Below, in pieces: positions 63,651-64,000 of a stretch of 64,000 nucleotides of DNA. Where the stretch lies: assembly GCF_037975245.1 (NCBI RefSeq), contig NC_092579.1, positions 8,214,001 to 8,278,000 of the forward strand, written 5' to 3'. Both the position numbers and the translations under genes were made by a program. Each line of letters opens with the position of its first letter. Position 1 is the first letter of the stretch. The DNA comes from Apostichopus japonicus. Its lineage: Eukaryota; Echinodermata; Holothuroidea; Aspidochirotida; Stichopodidae. The notes beneath the pieces were generated by a model, which was not told the origin of the DNA, made no database searches, and saw only the letters and a list, made by a program, of their open reading frames with translations.

Positions 63651-64000
63651 CGTGCCATTTTAACATTTAATCGGGAATTTATGCATATGCATTTCAGATA
63701 TCTCGAATTCAATTGCAGATATCTCGAATTCAATTTCAGATATCTCGAATTAGAATTGTAGATATCTTGAATTTTATTTCAGATATCTCGAATTCAATTT
63801 CAGATATCTCGAATTAAATTTAAGATATCTGAAATAGAATTTCAGATATCTCGAATTCAATTTCGGATATCTCGAATTCAATTTCAGATATCTCGATTTC
63901 AATTTCAGATATCTGAATTAGAATTTCAGATATCTCGAAATCTATTTTAGATATCTCGAATTCAATTTCAGATATCTCGAATTCAATTTCAGATATCTGA
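63262..64000 (+). repeat. ~21-bp palindromic tandem repeat (AGATATCTCGAATTCAATTTC)
   Basis: About 33 units of a 21-22 bp repeat built from two palindromes, AGATATCT and GAATTC, interrupted at 63610-63690 by the TIR region and a direct repeat of GCCATTTTAACATTTAATCG. It continues past the window end. Because of the palindromes it can be read as overlapping hairpins. The frame at 63299-63601 is an artefact of this period. Confidence 0.9.

Overview
This is a eukaryotic nuclear window, AT-rich, with spliced genes, long introns, many (TA)n microsatellites, LINE, Penelope-like, SINE and hAT-type repeats and a large satellite. The gene content (a tektin-3 gene and an intact pair of candidate insect-chemoreceptor-superfamily 'gustatory receptor-like' genes) fits a marine invertebrate. 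An echinoderm, perhaps a sea cucumber, is my best guess, but that rests on impression and not on a diagnostic sequence.

Layout. Positions 1-2000 hold a Penelope-like element (PLE) fragment, a hAT-type MITE with a perfect 8-bp target duplication, and a TATA box. From about 2087 to 32330 lie two direct copies of a ~14.5 kb segment (2087-16590 and 17997-32328). Each copy carries a three-exon membrane-receptor gene on the plus strand (exons at 2246/10387/11203 and 18154/26080/26906), a 5'-truncated LINE in its first intron, a tRNA-derived SINE just before exon 2, and the last three exons of tektin-3 on the minus strand. The right-hand copy joins the complete TEKT3 gene (minus strand, 39539 to 30130, seven exons with consistent phases). 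The left-hand copy is only a 5'-truncated tektin remnant. A 249-bp piece of TEKT3 intron 1 is stranded between the copies (17302-17550), so the original duplication probably reached further and was trimmed. After the duplication, copy 1 gained a PLE fold-back inside a (TA)n tract, and copy 2 gained a 1.1 kb composite inverted-repeat element.

Upstream of TEKT3 (39540-40100) there are RFX X-box-like motifs, as expected for a ciliary axoneme gene. From 40 to 59 kb I see no convincing gene. That stretch holds a hAT-type MITE, two SINEs of different families, G-rich tracts, a 2.3 kb satellite of 70-bp units (two 35-bp half-units), and a palindromic AATTGGTTAA-rich cluster. At 59.9-63.1 kb on the minus strand lies a spliced gene of an uncharacterised invertebrate family (SAM-like N-terminus, then a KRWKPTI motif region), with one apparent exon missing. 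The window ends inside an array of a ~21-bp GATATC-centred repeat, part of which is framed by 26-bp terminal inverted repeats.

The genes do not form an operon or pathway. The unifying theme is a recent tandem duplication of a chemoreceptor-like gene that dragged along half of a neighbouring cilium gene, followed by independent mobile-element insertions in each copy.
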